Assembly (NCBI RefSeq): GCF_030463565.1
Contig: NC_134654.1
Span: 19,483,702-19,547,701, forward strand
Source: Pelecanus crispus
Taxonomy: Eukaryota > Chordata > Aves > Pelecaniformes > Pelecanidae
Direction: 5' to 3'
Length of the DNA: 64,000 nucleotides
Under the pieces are notes generated by a model. The model had not been told where the DNA came from. It ran no database searches and worked only from the letters and a program-made list of their open reading frames with translations. Positions 59,798 to 64,000 of this stretch are shown here, one piece after another. Every line of letters begins with the position of its first letter. Position 1 is the first letter of the stretch. The translations under genes were made by a program, and so were the position numbers.

Positions 59798-62700
59798 TAC
59801 CTGCCTGTGAGGAACCTACATGGGCACCACAACACCGATTCCTCTGCATCTACTCGCAGTATGCATCGGGGATTGACCAGAGCATTGGTTGTATCCATGA
59901 GTGATGGGCATCCCCAAATAGTTCTGGAGGGCCTTGGCAGTATGCCCCACTCTGTACCTGCTGGCCACATTAACTCCCATGTTTTGCTGCTGATGCCTGC
60001 CCTACTTGGTGTCAGCAGGAAGCTGACAAGCTACTGATGCCAATGCACCCTGACAAGCCAAGTGTAAAGAGTCACTTTGAGGCAATCAGGTGACTTGTCA
60101 GGGTTATGTCTGTGGAAATAAAAAGTGATTTGGGGGTGGTTCAGTGTTGTACAGGTGTACATGACTGTTGCGCTCTTCGCCAAGCACAGGGGCAGGAGCA
60201 CTTAAGGCTCCTCTTCGTTCTGGAGATCAGACTGGCCTGAGCCAGAACATCCAGAGACTGGTTGGCATTTAGTGCTCCATGTTTCTAGTGCCCTTGTATT
60301 ATAGCCTCAGAGCACGCTGTCCTCAGTGTATTCACCTGGTTAGAACCCTATCCACAGGATTGGACCCAGAGAGGAGCAATGCCAGATAAAATGGGAAATA
60401 GCAGGAAGTTTAATTGCTGGTTTAAGTCCCTCCCCTGAGACTCCTGGCCGTGTGACTTATCTGATCAAAGCAGGAACCTGGAGCTTGGGTGGTTCGTGTA
60501 AACACAATGACTTTAAAAATAGCTTGGGGTGACTGTGGCAGCGTGAGAGGACCATGGGGGTGTTCCCTGCTGCGGTGGTCTTTGGGTGAGGGAAAAGCAG
60601 AGTTTTGATGTGATGACTGGCCTTTGCAGACCTGTTACTCTTCCATTTCTGGTGTAGCCTCCAGAACAAACCTGCATGCTCCCAGCTATGTGGACAAGAC
60701 CTATAATGTTACTTTCTTGCTTGGGATTTCTGCAGCACTTGTGTATGAGCCTTAATGAGGCAGGACCTTGGGCAGTGAGCTGGGGCTCGACCAGCAGCAC
60801 ACCTGGTGCTCTGTCTGGGGTCATCCCTCGATGTTTTCTACACTCGCTGCGGCTTCCAGTGTTGTAGCAGACCTTGAAGAGTGAGGGGGGTGTGATGTGC
60901 GCAAAGGGGAGCTGAGAAGCCCCGGGCGAGGGTGAGCATACTGGAGCAGTTGCTGAGCACTGCTCAGGGGTTGTCTGGGGGCCCCTTTGCTCCCTGCGTG
61001 CTAGCTCGGGGGTCCCTGGCGGGCTCCCAGCCCTGGGGCCTCACTGTCCCCAGTGCCTCCGGGGTGCTCTTTGGTGAAGCAGGGTGGCCATCAAGTGGCT
61101 GATGCTGGGACTGGCACAGCAGGGTGTGGTTTTTTGTTTTTTGGTTTTTTTTAATCCCAAACTGCTCCAGGAGAGGATGCAAAATCCCAGTCCTGTTCTG
61201 CAATGAGAGGCAGAAGTGTCAGGCCGCCTAAGGACTATTTCTATTCTAATCGCTGGGTCAAACTGAAATTAATAGCTGAGTGTTAGTCTGTTTTTTCTTG
61301 CTTGCCCAGGAAAGCTGCTGCTTCTCTGTGTAAAGCAGAGGGAGCACAATCTCTGAGCGGCTATTGCCTGCTCTGGTAGGTCCCTTTTGTGGGAGTTGAG
61401 CTGGTATGGACTTCCATCAGATCAAATAATTGATTAATATCTGCATATATATAAAAAAATATATATTTTTCTATTTCCCATTAGCTCTTTTGAATGCCCT
61501 GTCCTGTGTCCCTATGTTAGGATCTGTGGTTTGGTGTCCCGTTTGGGGCCAGCCCCAGTGTGCAGAGGTGTGCCCAGGGCCCAATGACAACCAGGAGGAG
61601 GCTGGAGGAAGCAATGTGTGCCTGTCCATGGGATCCCCGCTCTGGAAAGGAGGCTGGCTGGTGTGGGCACTGCTAAAGAGAATGCAGGCTGAGGTCATGC
61701 CGCATTTACCTTCGGGTTACAGTAGCAACCTGATCAGTGAATCTTGTGGATCTCCTGTGTTTGCCTGCACATGGGGTTTTAATTTTGACGAAATCTACAA
61801 CAAAGTTTAGCCTTGCCCACCATCCTCTGCAACAGTAGGTGAACAATTTGTGTAAAGCTCTCACACTGAATGGGTTTATTCTCCTGATTATTTTCACTAA
61901 GACAATTAGTACATTTAATACTTTTCTTTATTTTTCTTACTATTTTTTCATGCCAACCACAAGCAGTACAGGAATGAAGCCTCAGAAAGAGCTTAGGGCC
62001 TTTTCTATGGCAGCAGCCCATAAACATGTCTGACAGTGGATTTGGAGCAGATACTGCCCTGCTGCATAGAGCAGATGATTCGTTGCCTCAGGGAATTAAT
62101 ATGCCTTGTGTACTGCTTGCATGTGACAGTAACAATGCCAAGCATCTACAAGCCTTGTTTTCATCCTCAAGCCAAGATGCGTCTCCTCCACAGGAAGGCT
62201 CTTATCTTCTTTTAATGCCACAGGCTGAGGGAATGGAAGGCAAAGAGTTGCTGAGCAAGCTGCTTGCTGGAGTTTGGATTGCATGGACCCAGGGATGCTG
62301 TGGCTCAGCCTCCTGTGGGCTGCCATGCTGCACCCAGCTTGGAGCAGAGGTACATAACCCTCTGGGCTCTGTGAAACAGGTCAGCAGACACTTCATGGGA
62401 ATGCAAGGCTGGGTGGGAAATGCTGCAAATCTGCACTTAGAGGAAGGAAATCCACTTGTACCACAAATTGGGGAACACATTATTGCTTTCGATGCCCTCC
62501 CTGCTAAGGAGTAAGAGTCCAAGTTGAGTGATGTTTCTGCTCTGTGCACAGTACAGCCTTTATCGGATGCTGAGTGCTCAAGCAGGCACAGATGCATCGC
62601 AGGGACCGGTGGTGGAGCTGTGAGGTGGAAGATGAGCATTCAGGTGGTTTTGCAGCAGATACCTGTCACTGAAAGGAAGCCTGGTATTAGTCTGGCTCTG

Positions 62701-63567
62701 TTAGAATTGGTTCCTCATTTGAGGTTCAGAGGATGTTGTTCCTTCCTACTGCTTTTGTTTTGTTTTAAATAAGTTGTAGTGATTTCAGGATTACTAAGAT
62801 TAGAAATAACTTTGGTCTGTCTCTTGTTTCTGTATTTGCACAGGCCTGAACATAATGTGATCCTGTGCTGGGACTGGGGCTGCTACTATGACACAGACTA
62901 GGTAGGAGCTTTCTCCAGACACCTGTATGCAAGCACCATTTCACCAAAATCCTTTTTCACATTTTGGACCCCTTTGAAAAAAGGATAAAGAAATTAACCC
63001 CTTCTAAGCACATTTGTAGAAAAGGAATAAAAACAATCTAGTGTTTCAGGCAGTTTCATCTATAAATGCTCTTACACCTTACCCAGCCCTGCTTCAAAGC
63101 CTCACTATACTAGAAACTGCAGAAGTCAGTAGCTACAGGAGTGCCTGGATTGGTGTAAATGAAAGCATAAGAAGAGTGAGAGTGGTCTTCTGCCCTTGTC
63201 CAGGAGCAGGAGGTGGAAAGAGCTCATGGAGAGCTGAGGAAGAAGTAAGGGCAGCTCTACCTGGGAAGAAGCTCTTGAGTAGCTGGTTTGGATGGGGTAT
63301 GTTGACGTGGCTGCTATGTCTGTTTTCTAGTGCAGTGTGTATCTTAAATATTTAGCACTGAAAGTGTAAGTCTGTTATCTGGACATTGGAGAACCAGCCT
63401 GGCACAAACCCTTGAGTTTTTCAGCAAGATGATCTGAAGATCTCTGGCAGCAATACTAGTGGAATAAATGGTTTGTGGCTTTGGAGATGCTGCCTGACTT
63501 TGGGAAGGAGCTGCATGTGGCTGGCATGGGCTGGAGCAGCACTGATGCCTTGGGGTGTGGAAAAAAT

Positions 63568-63585
63568 GGGGGGGGGAGGGGGGGG
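63568..63585. repeat. G9-A-G8 homopurine run (G-quadruplex candidate)
   Basis: Nine G, one A, then eight G. Such a run can fold as an intramolecular G-quadruplex, and it is also a frequent site of sequencing or assembly error. No gene or promoter feature is recognised next to it. Confidence 0.85.
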
Positions 63586-64000
63586 TTGGAAGTGAGTTGC
63601 TAGCAAGGGCTGAAGTCCCAGCCACAGCTTTGTTCCTGCTCTACCTGAATTAGGTGTTTGGAACTGGTATAGATGGGTCCTGTGATTCTTAGCAGAAATA
63701 CCTTGGGCTCTGGGGTGTCTTTGCAAGGACAAGAAATGCTCCTGTCTGGAGGGACTTGGCAGCAGCTCCAGCAACTGAGAGGGGATAGGTTTTAGATGAA
63801 AGACTGCTGAAAGGGGAGATAACTGGTTTTCCAGCTTTTTAAGTGTTGCTGCTTCTGTTTAGGTTAAAAAACTTCTGTCGTGATGCAAGCACTGTGGGAA
63901 GGGCATTTGCTCACTGGGAAGGAAAACACAAACTTTGCATTTCCTTTCTCCAAAACAATTTACCAGCTCTTTCTGTGAATGTCAGGCATTGTACGGACAC

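Larger units (their letters stand above)
53756..64000. other. Non-coding stretch, no gene recognised
   Basis: No coding exon or RNA gene could be supported. The longest chance frame is 162 codons (62026-62514 plus), with no domain. The segment 56078-56420 is open on both strands and is listed as a finding. Simple repeats and short tandem duplications are listed separately. An AT-rich near-palindrome lies at about 61443-61470. Confidence 0.55.

Noticed and set aside
1..64000. Search for tRNA, rRNA, CRISPR arrays, operons or plasmid-type origins
   Set aside because: No B-box-like GGTTCGAATCC, no regularly spaced direct repeats, and an organisation typical of vertebrate intergenic DNA.

Overview
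The window is most likely bird nuclear DNA. It contains several CR1 LINE fragments with the avian CR1 3' end (an ATTCTATG-type tail, no poly-A), a solo retroviral LTR of a type common in birds, and few other repeats. There are no operons, no CRISPR array and no recognisable tRNA or rRNA. The species cannot be named from the sequence.

One conventional protein gene is visible: a single-coding-exon class A GPCR on the minus strand at 20448-21596. It is a urotensin-II receptor (UTS2R or a close paralogue). Its start is fixed by an in-frame stop 15 nt upstream, a likely 3' splice site lies about 145 nt upstream of the ATG, and an AATAAA lies about 395 nt past the stop codon. No other coding exon could be supported in the remaining ~62 kb.

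Layout: 1-5525 no gene; 5526-6093 solo LTR with a 5-bp target duplication; 6099-20047 no gene; 20048-21776 receptor gene with its likely flanking signals; 21777-36539 non-coding, with a cluster of small perfect hairpins at 30897-31030; 36540-37235 a very old minus-strand CR1/L3-like relic; 37236-47740 non-coding; 47741-50622 a dense CR1 complex; 50623-53432 non-coding but holding the source of a templated insertion; 53433-53755 another CR1 tail; 53756-64000 non-coding with simple repeats.

The CR1 complex is the most informative structure. A plus-strand CR1 ORF2 is split by two later minus-strand CR1 insertions. One is flanked by a perfect 22-bp target duplication, unusually long for CR1. Downstream, about 60 bp of the host CR1 has been replaced by a 46-bp inverted copy of sequence lying 1.3 kb further on, with short microhomology at the junctions. 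This looks like template-switch repair. I did not find a convincing new molecular system. The most useful leads are this rearrangement, the long CR1 target duplication, the hairpin cluster, and which urotensin receptor subtype this gene is.
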